The translations under genes were made by a program, and so were the position numbers. Below the pieces are notes generated by a model. That model was given only the letters and a program-made list of their open reading frames with translations. It did no database searches and was not told the DNA's origin. A stretch of 64,000 nucleotides of DNA from Kineosporia aurantiaca JCM 3230 (lineage in GTDB: Bacteria; Actinomycetota; Actinomycetes; Actinomycetales; Kineosporiaceae): contig JODP01000005.1 of the NCBI GenBank assembly GCA_000719025.1, positions 372,001-436,000 on the forward strand. Reading direction: 5' to 3'. Shown piece after piece: positions 16,260 to 24,987 of the stretch. Position 1 is the stretch's first letter; each line of letters opens with the position of its first letter.

Positions 16260-16970
16260 ATGAGTACCGCCGCCCACCCCCCACTCTCCGGGTACTACCG
16301 CGCCCTGCTGCGGAACTACCTCTCGTCGGAGAATCCCGACCTCGCCGGGACGGTGCACGCCTTTGCCACCCCGGTGGAGAAGGCGTCGGACGCGGAGAAC
16401 CGGTTGTGGACGGCGTGGGGCGAAGTGATCCGGCTGGCCTCGGTGCGCGCCCCGCAGGATCAGGACCGGCTGGTCGACCTGGTCACCGCCCTGCGTGACC
16501 GCGGGATCAAACCCGACCCGACGCGTCCCCACATCATCCGGGGTCAGGTGCTGTGGACCGGGCTGCCGCTGCTCAGTAATCAGATGCGCGAAGCCTGGAA
16601 CTGGGCCGCCCCGCCGCAGACCTCGGACTTCACCTGGCGCAACGTCAACGGCTTCGCCGCCCGGTTGACCCTGGCCGGGGTCGACTTCTCGCTGCTCGGT
16701 CTCTGGACCATCCGCTCCAGCCTGGAGGAGAGCCAGCGGGTCTCGACCACCGAGCTGATGGCGGCCGCCGAGTGGTTCAAGTACCTGGCCCGGCCGATCA
16801 TGCAGTGGTCCCAGGCACAGCGGCAGTTCGACGGTCCGGACGACCCGGCCTCGCGTCCGGGCAAGCTGCTGATCGCCCAGGGCTTCGCCCAGTCCGGGTA
16901 CAGCACCCACCGGCTCAACTACTGGCAGCAGCGCATCCAGCAGGGCTCCAGCCAGCAGAAAGCCGTCTGA
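16260..16970 (+). CDS. Conserved-looking hypothetical protein
   Basis: A 236-residue protein (240 if the upstream ATG 16248 is used). It is rich in Trp and Arg and has no signal peptide or membrane segment. I do not recognise the family. It begins HPPLSGYYRALLRNYLSS and has a largely helical pattern, with segments such as WTIRSSLEESQRVSTTELMA and SGYSTHRLNYWQQRIQQG. Codon use fits the neighbours and the frame is open with strong third-position GC, so it is very likely coding. The next gene (2H phosphoesterase) starts 17 bp after its stop, so the two may be co-transcribed. Confidence 0.6.
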   Translation: MSTAAHPPLSGYYRALLRNYLSSENPDLAGTVHAFATPVEKASDAENRLWTAWGEVIRLASVRAPQDQDRLVDLVTALRDRGIKPDPTRPHIIRGQVLWTGLPLLSNQMREAWNWAAPPQTSDFTWRNVNGFAARLTLAGVDFSLLGLWTIRSSLEESQRVSTTELMAAAEWFKYLARPIMQWSQAQRQFDGPDDPASRPGKLLIAQGFAQSGYSTHRLNYWQQRIQQGSSQQKAV

Positions 16971-16987
16971 CCGGGATACTGGTGCGC

Positions 16988-17530
16988 ATGCACCCGCCCT
17001 CCGCAGATGAGCAGACCGCGCTGATCGTGCCGATCCCGGAGGCGGAACCGGTGGTCGCGGCCCTCCGGGCCGAGCTCGACGCCAGTGCGGCCAAGGGCGT
17101 CCCGGCCCACGTGACGGTGCTGTACCCCTTTCTTCCCCCGCCCTCGGTGACCCCCGACGTCCTCAATACCCTGCGTGATCTGTTTGCCGCCCACGAACCC
17201 TTCGGGATCGACTTCACCGAGGTCAGGTGGTTCGGTGACCTGGTGACCTGGTTGGCGCCCGAGCCGGACATGACGTTCCGTCGCCTCACCGCCGAGGTCT
17301 GGCACCGGTTCCCGGAGGCTCCTCCGTACGGCGGCGAGCATGACGGCAACCATCCGCACCTGACCATCGGTCATGATCATCCGGTCGCTGCGCTCGAGCG
17401 GGCCGCCCAGGAAGTGACCACCCAGCTTCCGGTCGCGGCGAACGTCCAGGCCGTCCACCTGGTCGCCGGGTCGGATGCACCGAACTCCTGGCGCACTCTT
17501 GAAGTCTTCACGTTGGGTAATCCCCACTAG
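16988..17530 (+). CDS. 2'-5' RNA ligase family (2H phosphoesterase) protein
   Basis: A 180-residue protein with the paired H-x-T/S motifs of the 2H superfamily: AHVTVLYPF (about 38-46) and HLTIGH (about 123-128). The two His-x-Thr dipeptides face each other and handle 2',3'-cyclic phosphates or 2'-5' linkages in RNA or nucleotides. A GHDHP follows the second motif. The start could be ATG 16988 or GTG 16982, two codons earlier. It probably shares a transcript with the hypothetical gene before it. A weak stem-loop (17551-17571) follows. Confidence 0.82.
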   Translation: MHPPSADEQTALIVPIPEAEPVVAALRAELDASAAKGVPAHVTVLYPFLPPPSVTPDVLNTLRDLFAAHEPFGIDFTEVRWFGDLVTWLAPEPDMTFRRLTAEVWHRFPEAPPYGGEHDGNHPHLTIGHDHPVAALERAAQEVTTQLPVAANVQAVHLVAGSDAPNSWRTLEVFTLGNPH

Positions 17531-17593
17531 CCCGTTCGGGGCATTGCCGGAAGAGCCGTTGAGGAGCTCTTACGGACGCACGATGAGACAGAC

Positions 17594-18385
17594 GTGGACC
17601 ACTCACGCGTTCAGCGGGGCCGGGGACGACGGGGCCCGGTCCTCAAGTTCGTGATGGCGCTCTTGCTGCTGTCCCTCGTCATGGTCACGCCGATGCTCGC
17701 CTGGAATCTCGGGGGGAGTGAGAAGACGGCGCTCGGGCTCAACTACACGCTGCGCAGTGCGCAGCTGGCGAGCGGCAAGTTCACGACCGCGCGCTGGAAT
17801 CCGTGTCAGTCGGCCATTGTCTGGCGGGTCAACCTGTCCGGCTGGCCGGCCGCCAAGCAACCGGCCATGCTCAAGCAGATCCAGACCGCCGTGGCCAAGG
17901 TCGCCAAGGTGACCGGCATGACCTACAAGTACGGCGGCACAACCACGTTCACCCCGCGTCAGGAGAACCTAGTCTCCTCGCCGGCCGACATCATCGTCGC
18001 CGTGATCAACCCGAAGACCACGAACTTCTCCTTCAGCGAGAACTCCTTGGGCTACGGGGGCGTGCTCTGGGCCACCTGGTACGGCGGCGACGGTGAGGGC
18101 GCGGCCGTGGTGCGGGGTTACGCCGTGCTCATTCCTGCAGGGATGAACAAATTGAAAGCCGGTTTCGGCGGGGGTAATACGCAGGGCAACGTGATCCTGC
18201 ACGAACTCGCCCACGCCGCCGGGCTGGACCATGTCCGCAGCAACAAGCAGCAGATGTATCCCGACCTCACCGCGAAGTCCCCGAACGGCTATGCCTCGGG
18301 TGACCTTCAGGGCCTGAACCTGGTCGGGAAGAAGGCCGGCTGCATCACCGTGCCGTCCCGGGTCAACATCACCGACTACAGCTGA
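17594..18385 (+). CDS. Secreted matrixin-like zinc metalloprotease
   Basis: A 263-residue protein. An N-terminal membrane segment (FVMALLLLSLVMVTPMLAW, about 19-37) acts as signal or anchor after a basic stretch. The extended zinc motif HELAHAAGLDH (about 203-213) is the HEXXHXXGXXH of metzincins, followed by a Met-turn-like QQMYP (about 219). The domain starts near RWNPCQSAIVWRVN, as is typical of actinobacterial matrixin-like proteins. It should be extracellular. It starts at GTG 17594 and has no obvious operon partner. Confidence 0.87.
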   Translation: MDHSRVQRGRGRRGPVLKFVMALLLLSLVMVTPMLAWNLGGSEKTALGLNYTLRSAQLASGKFTTARWNPCQSAIVWRVNLSGWPAAKQPAMLKQIQTAVAKVAKVTGMTYKYGGTTTFTPRQENLVSSPADIIVAVINPKTTNFSFSENSLGYGGVLWATWYGGDGEGAAVVRGYAVLIPAGMNKLKAGFGGGNTQGNVILHELAHAAGLDHVRSNKQQMYPDLTAKSPNGYASGDLQGLNLVGKKAGCITVPSRVNITDYS

Positions 18386-18439
18386 GGAAGTTCAGCCGGA
18401 TGGCCTCCAGTCGTCCGGCTCAGTGCCGATGACCATCGC

Positions 18440-20497
18440 ATGGGGGCGAAGTGGCAACGGCTACGGCAATGGTGGGGGCTGCACGCGGGGGCGAGGTTCT
18501 TCGTCACCCTGGCCGTGATCAGCCTGGTCCCGGTGGTGGCGCTGGGCACCGTGATGGCGACCCAGTACCGGAGCGAACTCCGTAGCCGGGGCGTCGCCCA
18601 GGGCCGCCTCCAGGCAGCGCTGATCTCCCGTCTGATCACCGACAACCTGCTCGAACAGGTGACGCTGAAGAGCGGCGTCAATGTGGTGGAGCGGACCCGC
18701 CTCGACCGGCTGGCCGACACCCAGGTGGACAGCGGCATCATCACCCGCTTCCGGCTGCGTGGGCCGGACCTGCGGATCGTCTACAGCTCGGACGGTTCCG
18801 GACTCCGCTTCGGTCCCGCGGTCGGCGACAGCACGGAACTGACCGGACAGTCCGCCTCGGACGTCCTCACCGCCCTACAGGGCCAGCCGATAGCGTCCAT
18901 TGTCAAAACCTCCGCCTCGGGCCAGAAAGCCGAGGTGATCGAGGCTTTCGCGCCGATGTACAACGTGCGCACGCATCAGCTGATCGGGGTGCTGCAGGCC
19001 GAGCTGCCGTACGCCCCGATCGCCGCGCAGATGAACGCCGGCCTGCACCAGCTCTACCTGGCGCTGGGTTCCGGGCTGCTCATCCTGTATCTCGTTCTCG
19101 CCACGCTGGTCTGGTGGTTCACCCGCGAGCTGGCCCGCACGGCAGCCCGGTTCGAACATCAGGCCCTGCACGACGCGCTCACCGACCTGCCCAACAAGGC
19201 CCTCTTCGCGGACCGGATCTCGCAGACCGCGACGCTGGTCGAACGGGGCGGCGGCATCCATCTAGGTCCCGGGCGACGAGGTGGCGGCGCTGCCGTGGTG
19301 CTGTTCAACCTGGACAAGTTCCGCGACATCAACGAGGCGATCGGCCAGGTCAACGGCGATGTGGTACTGACCACGGTGGCTGAGCGACTGCGCAACACCG
19401 TGCGCGCGGTCGACACCGTGGCCGGTCTGGGCGGTGACCTCTACGGGCTGATCCTGGCCGGGGTAGAGAAGCAGGACCAGATCGAGGCGGCGGCTGCGCG
19501 GATCAACCGCGCGGTCGAGGAGGACATCGTGCTGGAGGACTTCGACGTCCCTGTGCGGGTCACCGGCAGCATGGGCGTGGTCTTCATGCCGAAGAACGGG
19601 ACCAACGCCGAGGTGCTGCTGAGTCGGGCCGACGTTGCCTTGAACGTCGCCAAAACCTCGCACAGCAAGCTGGTTTGCTACGACGACGAGCAGAACAACT
19701 ACAGCCCGGACCGTCTGGCGATGATCGGCCAACTGCGCGCCGCCGTCGACAACGACGAGCTTCGGCTGCATTACCAGCCCAAGGTCAGCCAGCCGGACGG
19801 ACGGGTGATCTGCGTAGAGGCTCTGGTGCGCTGGCAGCACCCGCAGCGCGGTCTGCTCTCCCCCGATCAGTTCGTGCCACTCGCAGAGCAGACCGGGTTG
19901 ATCGACGACCTGACCCGCTGGGTGCTCACGACGGCCCTCCGTCAGCTCACCCTATGGCGCCGGGTGATGCCGGAGCTGAGCGTGGCCGTCAACATCTCCG
20001 AGCGCAGTCTGAATCACCTGGACCTACCCCAGATGGTTTTCGACGCACTGAACGAGACCGGCGCCGACGCGGCGTCCTTGGTCCTCGAGATCAACGAGGC
20101 TGCCCTGGTCTCGGACCCCGAGCGAGCCGGCGTGGTGATGGAACACCTTTCCGGCGCCGGGGTAAGGCTGAGTCTGGACGACTTCGGTGAGGGCTTCACC
20201 AGCCTCAGCCAGCTGTCCGGGCTGCCGCTGAACGAGCTGAAGATCGACCGGATCTTCGTCCAGGACATGCTGAACGGGCCGAACGACAGCGCCATCGTGC
20301 GCTCCGTGGTGGAACTCGGACACAACCTGAACCTCCAGGTGATCGCCGAGGGGGTGGAGACCGCGGAGATTCTGGCGGGGCTGAACGAGCTGGGCGTCAA
20401 TGCGGCCCAGGGCTACTTCTTCACGCCTCCGCTACCCGCCACCGAGATCATGGACTGGATCGGCGCCAACACCCCCTCCAACCAGCCTCCTCAATAG
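18440..20497 (+). CDS. Membrane GGDEF-EAL protein, GGDEF degenerate (c-di-GMP phosphodiesterase)
   Basis: A 685-residue protein. Two TM segments (about 20-40 and 205-228) flank an extracellular sensor region of about 165 residues. The GGDEF domain (about 245-420) is degenerate, reading GLGGDLYGL where GGDEF is expected. The EAL domain (about 430-680) keeps its catalytic set: VEALVRW, VNISERS, LEINEAAL, SLDDFGEGF, LKIDRIF, IAEGVET and AAQGYFF. The likely activity is hydrolysis of c-di-GMP to pGpG, with the GGDEF part acting as a regulatory module. The start is ATG 18440; no convincing Shine-Dalgarno is seen. Confidence 0.9.
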   Translation: MGAKWQRLRQWWGLHAGARFFVTLAVISLVPVVALGTVMATQYRSELRSRGVAQGRLQAALISRLITDNLLEQVTLKSGVNVVERTRLDRLADTQVDSGIITRFRLRGPDLRIVYSSDGSGLRFGPAVGDSTELTGQSASDVLTALQGQPIASIVKTSASGQKAEVIEAFAPMYNVRTHQLIGVLQAELPYAPIAAQMNAGLHQLYLALGSGLLILYLVLATLVWWFTRELARTAARFEHQALHDALTDLPNKALFADRISQTATLVERGGGIHLGPGRRGGGAAVVLFNLDKFRDINEAIGQVNGDVVLTTVAERLRNTVRAVDTVAGLGGDLYGLILAGVEKQDQIEAAAARINRAVEEDIVLEDFDVPVRVTGSMGVVFMPKNGTNAEVLLSRADVALNVAKTSHSKLVCYDDEQNNYSPDRLAMIGQLRAAVDNDELRLHYQPKVSQPDGRVICVEALVRWQHPQRGLLSPDQFVPLAEQTGLIDDLTRWVLTTALRQLTLWRRVMPELSVAVNISERSLNHLDLPQMVFDALNETGADAASLVLEINEAALVSDPERAGVVMEHLSGAGVRLSLDDFGEGFTSLSQLSGLPLNELKIDRIFVQDMLNGPNDSAIVRSVVELGHNLNLQVIAEGVETAEILAGLNELGVNAAQGYFFTPPLPATEIMDWIGANTPSNQPPQ

Positions 20498-20524
20498 CCC
20501 CTCAGGGGTGCCAGGATGGGCTGT

Positions 20525-20998
20525 ATGAGTGACGTTGCCCAGCCTGAGCCTGAGCCGATCCGCATTGGTCATGCCGAGCGGCAGGCTGCGGTGGAGGCGC
20601 TCAAGCATCATCACGAGGCCGGCCGGATCGACTCCCAGGAGTACGAGGAGCGCTCGGTCAAGGCCACCAACGCGCGGTCGCGGGCCGAGCTGGACACGCT
20701 CTTCACCGATCTGCCGCATCCCCATGCGGTCGCCGGGGAAACCCTGACCACGCTGACGCCCGGCGCTCCTCCTGCGGAACCGCCGGCCCCGGCCGCGGAG
20801 CCGGCCCGGCGCGGGGTGCTCAACATCCCGGAACCCTTGGCCACGACGATCGTGTCGGCGACCCCGATCCTGGCCGTGATCCTCTTCTTCCTCACCGACT
20901 CATGGCTCTGGTTCCTGGCGATCCCGCTGGTGGCGACGGTGATCTACGGGTCGGAGAGCCACCCGGAGCGGGACCGCAAGCGGCGGCGTCGCTCCTAG
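20525..20998 (+). CDS. DUF1707 (SHOCT-like) membrane protein
   Basis: A 157-residue protein. The N-terminal 55 residues match DUF1707: IRIGHAERQAAVEALKHHH, AGRIDSQEYEERSVKATNAR and LDTLFTDLP. A Pro-rich linker and two TM segments follow (about 105-120 and 122-138), ending in a basic tail (RDRKRRRRS). The function is unknown; the family is common in actinobacteria and is thought to mediate oligomerisation. ATG 20525 (MSDVAQPEP) was chosen over 20516. It converges with the MerR gene 19 bp away. Confidence 0.87.
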   Translation: MSDVAQPEPEPIRIGHAERQAAVEALKHHHEAGRIDSQEYEERSVKATNARSRAELDTLFTDLPHPHAVAGETLTTLTPGAPPAEPPAPAAEPARRGVLNIPEPLATTIVSATPILAVILFFLTDSWLWFLAIPLVATVIYGSESHPERDRKRRRRS

Positions 20999-21017
20999 GT
21001 TCGTTTGAGGACGCCGG

Positions 21018-21425
21018 TCAGCTGCTGCGCTCGCGGTGGGAGGTGAGCCGGTTCCTCAGCGTTCCGGCGAACGACTCGGCGATCCGCAGCTGGCCGCGCA
21101 GGGCGTCACACCGCGCGTCCGCGGCCACCCGGTACATGGCCAGGCGCTCAACGATCTGCTCGCGGTTCTCGTCCGCATCGCCCTGATCGTCCAGCTTGTC
21201 CAGCACGCCGAGCAGGTCCCGCATCTCGTCCAGGCTGAACCCGAGCGGCTTCATGTCCTTGACCAGCTGGAGCCGGGCGACGTCGGCCTCCAGGTAGAGC
21301 CGGAAACCGCCCTGACTGCGGGCCGACGGGGCGATCAGGCCGATCTCCTCGTAGTACCGGATCGTCCGCAGGGAGAGTCCGACACGCTCGGCCACCTCGC
21401 CGATGTGCATCGTGGGCTCCGCCAT
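21018..21425 (-). CDS. MerR-family transcriptional regulator
   Basis: A 135-residue regulator. The winged-helix HTH lies at residues about 6-75: MHIGEVAERVGLSLRTIRYY and EIGLIAPSARSQGGFRLY. It is followed by a dimerisation coiled coil. No cluster of cysteines typical of metal sensors is present, apart from one at about residue 108 (DARCDALRG), so an organic effector or protein partner is more likely. AGGGGAG directly precedes ATG 21425. Its target is unclear; the adjacent genes are not obviously linked. Confidence 0.9.
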   Translation of the reverse strand: MAEPTMHIGEVAERVGLSLRTIRYYEEIGLIAPSARSQGGFRLYLEADVARLQLVKDMKPLGFSLDEMRDLLGVLDKLDDQGDADENREQIVERLAMYRVAADARCDALRGQLRIAESFAGTLRNRLTSHRERSS

Positions 21426-21555
21426 CTCTCCCCTTCAGTGTGTCCGTCGCGACGGGCTAGTTTACGCAGCCGAAGCATGCCCGTGCGGGCCGTACTGCAG
21501 AACTGACCTGAGACGTTGCTGAGAGACACCTTCGCATGGTTCCGGGGCAAACGTC

Positions 21556-21592
21556 AGGGCCGGAACGACCCGGGCCAGGTCGTTCCGGCCCT
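21556..21592 (-). terminator. Strong stem-loop downstream of the second CAP gene
   Basis: Perfect 15-bp inverted repeat, agggccggaacgacc (21556-21570) / ggtcgttccggccct (21578-21592), 7-nt loop. On the minus strand it lies about 110 bp after the CAP gene stop and is followed by a short T run, so it likely terminates that transcript before merR. Confidence 0.75.
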
Positions 21593-21619
21593 TCCCGGAC
21601 TTGTATGGATAGCTGCAGG

Positions 21620-21716
21620 TCAGAGCCTGTCTCAGAGCGGGGCCTGTCTCAGAGCGGGGCTGGTCTCAGAGCGGGGCTGGCCTCAGAGCGGGGCTGGCCT
21701 CAGAGCGGCTTGCCGA
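21620..21716. repeat. 17-bp tandem repeat spanning the stop codon of the CAP gene
   Basis: Four 17-bp units (consensus tcagagcggggctggcc) at 21632-21699, a 12-bp partial copy before them, and a divergent unit starting at 21700. That last unit is the gene's own end: tca at 21700-21702 is the reverse-strand TGA. The array therefore looks like serial copies of the CAP gene terminus. Confidence 0.85.
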
Positions 21717-22695
21717 AGTCCTGGGTCCAGTACGGGGAGCCGTTGCCCACCGCGTACCCCAGGCCCATCTCGGTGTAGTCACAGTTCAGGATGTTCGCCT
21801 TGTGCCCCGGTGAGTTCATCCAGGCGTCCATCACCGCGGCCGGCGTCTGCTGCCCCATCGCGATGTTCTCGGCCGCGGCGCTGAACTTGTACCCCGCGTC
21901 CGACATCCGGTCGAACGGGCTGCGGCCGTCCTGGCTGTTGTGGTCGAAGTAGTTGTTCTTCGCCATGTCCTCGCTGTGGCTCTGGGCCGCCTTGGTCAGC
22001 TTGGAGTCGAGCTTGAGCGCCTTGCAGCCCGCGTCGGCCCGCTCCTGATTGGTGATCGCGAGCACCTTGGCCTGGTACTGCGCAGCCTTGCTGCCCCCGC
22101 TCACCGGGGAGGTGGTGCTCGGTTTGCTGGCCGGGGTGCTCTTGCTCGGGTCCGGCTTCGGGCTCTTGCTCGGATCCGTGGTCGGCTTGGCGGCCGGCTT
22201 CTTGGTGTTGCTCACCGTCATCGTGTAGGTGGACACGGCGGCCGAGGTGCCGGTCTCGGTGGTGAGCACGTTGACCGTGTACTTGCCGTTCGGGAGCGCC
22301 TTCGTGTCCAGGTGCAGCGCGTAGGGCGCCTTCTCGTCCTTCACCACGGAGCGCTTCTTGCCGTCCACCACGAACACCACCAGGCCGCCGGCCGTCACCG
22401 AGCCCGGGCCCTTGATCGTGACCGTGCCCTTGACCTGCCCCAGATCTTCCAGAGCACCGGCCGCGGGAGTGCTCGCGGTGGTCTCGGGCGTGACCTCCGC
22501 GGTCGGCTCGGCGCTGGTCGGCGCCGGCGACGTACCGTCCGGGTTGTCGAAGTTGGCGGAGGCGAGCTTGGTGTTCCCGTCGTCGGAGGACCCGAACAGC
22601 GACGGCCCGACGAACACTGCCAGGAGCGCGATCAGGGTCAGCGGAGCAAGCACGAGGATGGCGTTCCTCGTCCAGTTCCTGGGCTGACTGTGCAT
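21700..22695 (-). CDS. Membrane-anchored CAP (SCP/PR1-like) domain protein
   Basis: A 331-residue protein. Residues about 10-30 (NAILVLAPLTLIALLAVFVG) form an uncleaved or signal TM. A Thr/Pro-rich linker and an Ig-like strand region (about 88-160, VKGTVTIKGPGSVTAGG) follow, then a PSKSPKPDPSKSTPASKPST low-complexity spacer. The C-terminal CAP domain (about 205-331) has ITNQERADAGCKALKLDSKL, ENIAMGQ, WMNSPGHKANIL and GLGYAVGNGSPYWTQDFG. It is exposed outside the cell. The ATG 22695 start gives a clean signal; the frame stays open upstream to 22824 without support. The stop codon lies in a tandem repeat. Confidence 0.88.
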   Translation of the reverse strand: MHSQPRNWTRNAILVLAPLTLIALLAVFVGPSLFGSSDDGNTKLASANFDNPDGTSPAPTSAEPTAEVTPETTASTPAAGALEDLGQVKGTVTIKGPGSVTAGGLVVFVVDGKKRSVVKDEKAPYALHLDTKALPNGKYTVNVLTTETGTSAAVSTYTMTVSNTKKPAAKPTTDPSKSPKPDPSKSTPASKPSTTSPVSGGSKAAQYQAKVLAITNQERADAGCKALKLDSKLTKAAQSHSEDMAKNNYFDHNSQDGRSPFDRMSDAGYKFSAAAENIAMGQQTPAAVMDAWMNSPGHKANILNCDYTEMGLGYAVGNGSPYWTQDFGKPL

Positions 22696-22899
22696 GAGGA
22701 CAGGACTCCCGAAAGTGTTCGCAGTGGTCGTACCAGTACCGAAGCTAGCATCGCGACCGCATCCGAAAACCGGGAAAAGGGCCTCTGACCTCGCCACCTG
22801 CGGTGTTGTGCCGAGGCTTAACACAGGCTTGCCGGTCGCTTGTGGCCCATCCTGTAACCCCTGGGACCAGCGGTTTTCGGTCCGGTTTTCCGGCCGTCT

Positions 22900-23592
<693 letters not shown>

Positions 23593-23617
23593 GGTCGAAG
23601 ACCTCTCCTCGTGATCG

Positions 23618-24496
23618 TTATTCACCCTTGAACTCCGGCGGGCGACGCTCCGCGAAGGCGGTGACCGCCTCGATCAGGTCCTCCGAGGACAGGAAGGCCG
23701 CATTCCAGGCCGCCACGTGCCGAAGCCCGTTTTGCACCTTACCCGCCCGATCGGCGTCCAGTACCTGCTTCACGCCCTGAACTGTGAGCGGCGGATTGTC
23801 GGCCACCTGCCGGGCGAACTCACGAGCCGCCTCCAGCACCTCGCCCGGCCCCGGCAACACCCGGTTCACCAGGCCGATCCGGGCCGCCCAGGCCGCGTCC
23901 ACGTCCTTCCCGGTCAGCGCCAGCTCGCGCAGGTGCCCATCCCCGATGATGGCCGGCAGCCGATGCAGACTGCCCAGATCAGCGACGATGGCCAGCCGCA
24001 CCTCACGAACGCTGAACCGCGCCTCGGCACTCGCATAACGGACGTCACAAGCCGCGATCAGATCAACCGCACCCCCGATGCACCACCCACTCACCGCCGC
24101 CACGACCGGTTTACGGCACTCAGCCACCGTGGTGACCGCGTCCTGCATGCCCCGGATCTCGTCGTGCAGCCGCGCCCGAGGCCCCGCCAGCCCCGGCTGC
24201 CCGCTGAACACGCCCTGCCAGCGCTGCGCGAAGGAGGTCAGGTCCAGGCCGAACGAGAAGTTCTTCCCCGCCCCGGCCAGAACCACCGCGCGAACCGTCT
24301 CATCCTGATCAAGAGCCGTGAACACCCGCGGAAGCTCGGCCCAGAAGTCCGGCCCCAGCAGATTGCCGCGAGCCGGCCCGATCAGCGTGACCTCGACGAC
24401 CGCGCCGAGCCGACGGACGTCCAGCGAGACCAGCGGGGACCCGGGAACCTCGTATGGATCCCCCTCTGGCTCTCGGCCCTCTGGCTCCTGCCCCAT
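23618..24496 (-). CDS. Enoyl-CoA hydratase/isomerase family protein
   Basis: A 292-residue crotonase-family enzyme. Oxyanion-hole residues lie in GAGKNFSFGLDLTSFAQ and VSGWCIGGAVDLIAACDVRY, with VREVRLAIVADLGSLHRLP carrying the hydratase/isomerase acid, as in delta3,5-delta2,4-dienoyl-CoA isomerase-like proteins. ATG 24496 has AGGAG five bases upstream and gives a normal family length. The frame is open further up to 24700/24763, but that extension is disordered, Gly/Arg/Asp-rich and has a weak ribosome site, so it is probably not translated. It is the first gene of a two-gene operon. Confidence 0.85.
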   Translation of the reverse strand: MGQEPEGREPEGDPYEVPGSPLVSLDVRRLGAVVEVTLIGPARGNLLGPDFWAELPRVFTALDQDETVRAVVLAGAGKNFSFGLDLTSFAQRWQGVFSGQPGLAGPRARLHDEIRGMQDAVTTVAECRKPVVAAVSGWCIGGAVDLIAACDVRYASAEARFSVREVRLAIVADLGSLHRLPAIIGDGHLRELALTGKDVDAAWAARIGLVNRVLPGPGEVLEAAREFARQVADNPPLTVQGVKQVLDADRAGKVQNGLRHVAAWNAAFLSSEDLIEAVTAFAERRPPEFKGE

Positions 24497-24803
24497 TCGC
24501 TCCTGCCTCTCGGAATCCCGCGCTGCTGCACCTACCGGCCGCCCGCCACCAGCGCCATCAGCCCGGCCCCGTGCTCCGTCCTGATCGTGCACCGCATTCG
24601 TCCCAAGGCTGCGTGGCCCGTCTTGCCCGCGCCCTGGTCCCGCAACCCGTCCCGCGTCTTGTGAAGCGTCTTCCCTGTCGCGTCCCGCCTTGTCAGCCAT
24701 TCTGCGTCCGTTCCCCGTCGTCGGAATCTTGCATCCCCAGTACCACCGCCATCTCCGGGACATTCACTCTAAGACCCGCCCTTCCCGGCCGGCCCGTCAA
24801 GAA

Positions 24804-24985
24804 CACCGGCCGCTCACCTCAGCACCGGCTGCTCACTCCGGTACCGGCTGCCCACCTCAGTACCGGCTGCCCACCTCAGTACCGGCTGCCCACCTCACTA
24901 CCGGCCGCCCACCAGTACCGGTCCACCTCAGTACCGGCCGTCCACCTCGGTCTCAGCTGGCCACCTCGATTCCGGCTGCTGTCCC
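24804..24985. repeat. Degenerate 18-bp tandem repeat after the HNH gene
   Basis: About nine imperfect units of an 18-bp motif (core ctcagtaccggctgccca) fill most of 24804-24985, directly after the HNH gene stop at 24988-24990. On the minus strand each unit reads TGAGGTGGGCAGCCGG, and the gene end TGAAGGGGACAGCAGCCGG is a recognisable divergent unit. The rest of the 491-bp gap (24497-24803) is open in frame with the crotonase gene but has no convincing coding signal. Confidence 0.8.
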
Positions 24986-24987
24986 CT

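Noticed and set aside
17551..17571. Inverted repeat aagagc/gctctt after the 2H gene as a terminator
   Set aside because: Only 6-bp stem, 9-nt loop and no T-tract; too weak to list as a feature.
24497..24763. N-terminal extension of the crotonase at 23618
   Set aside because: Disordered composition and weak ribosome site; ATG 24496 has AGGAG at the proper distance and gives a normal length.
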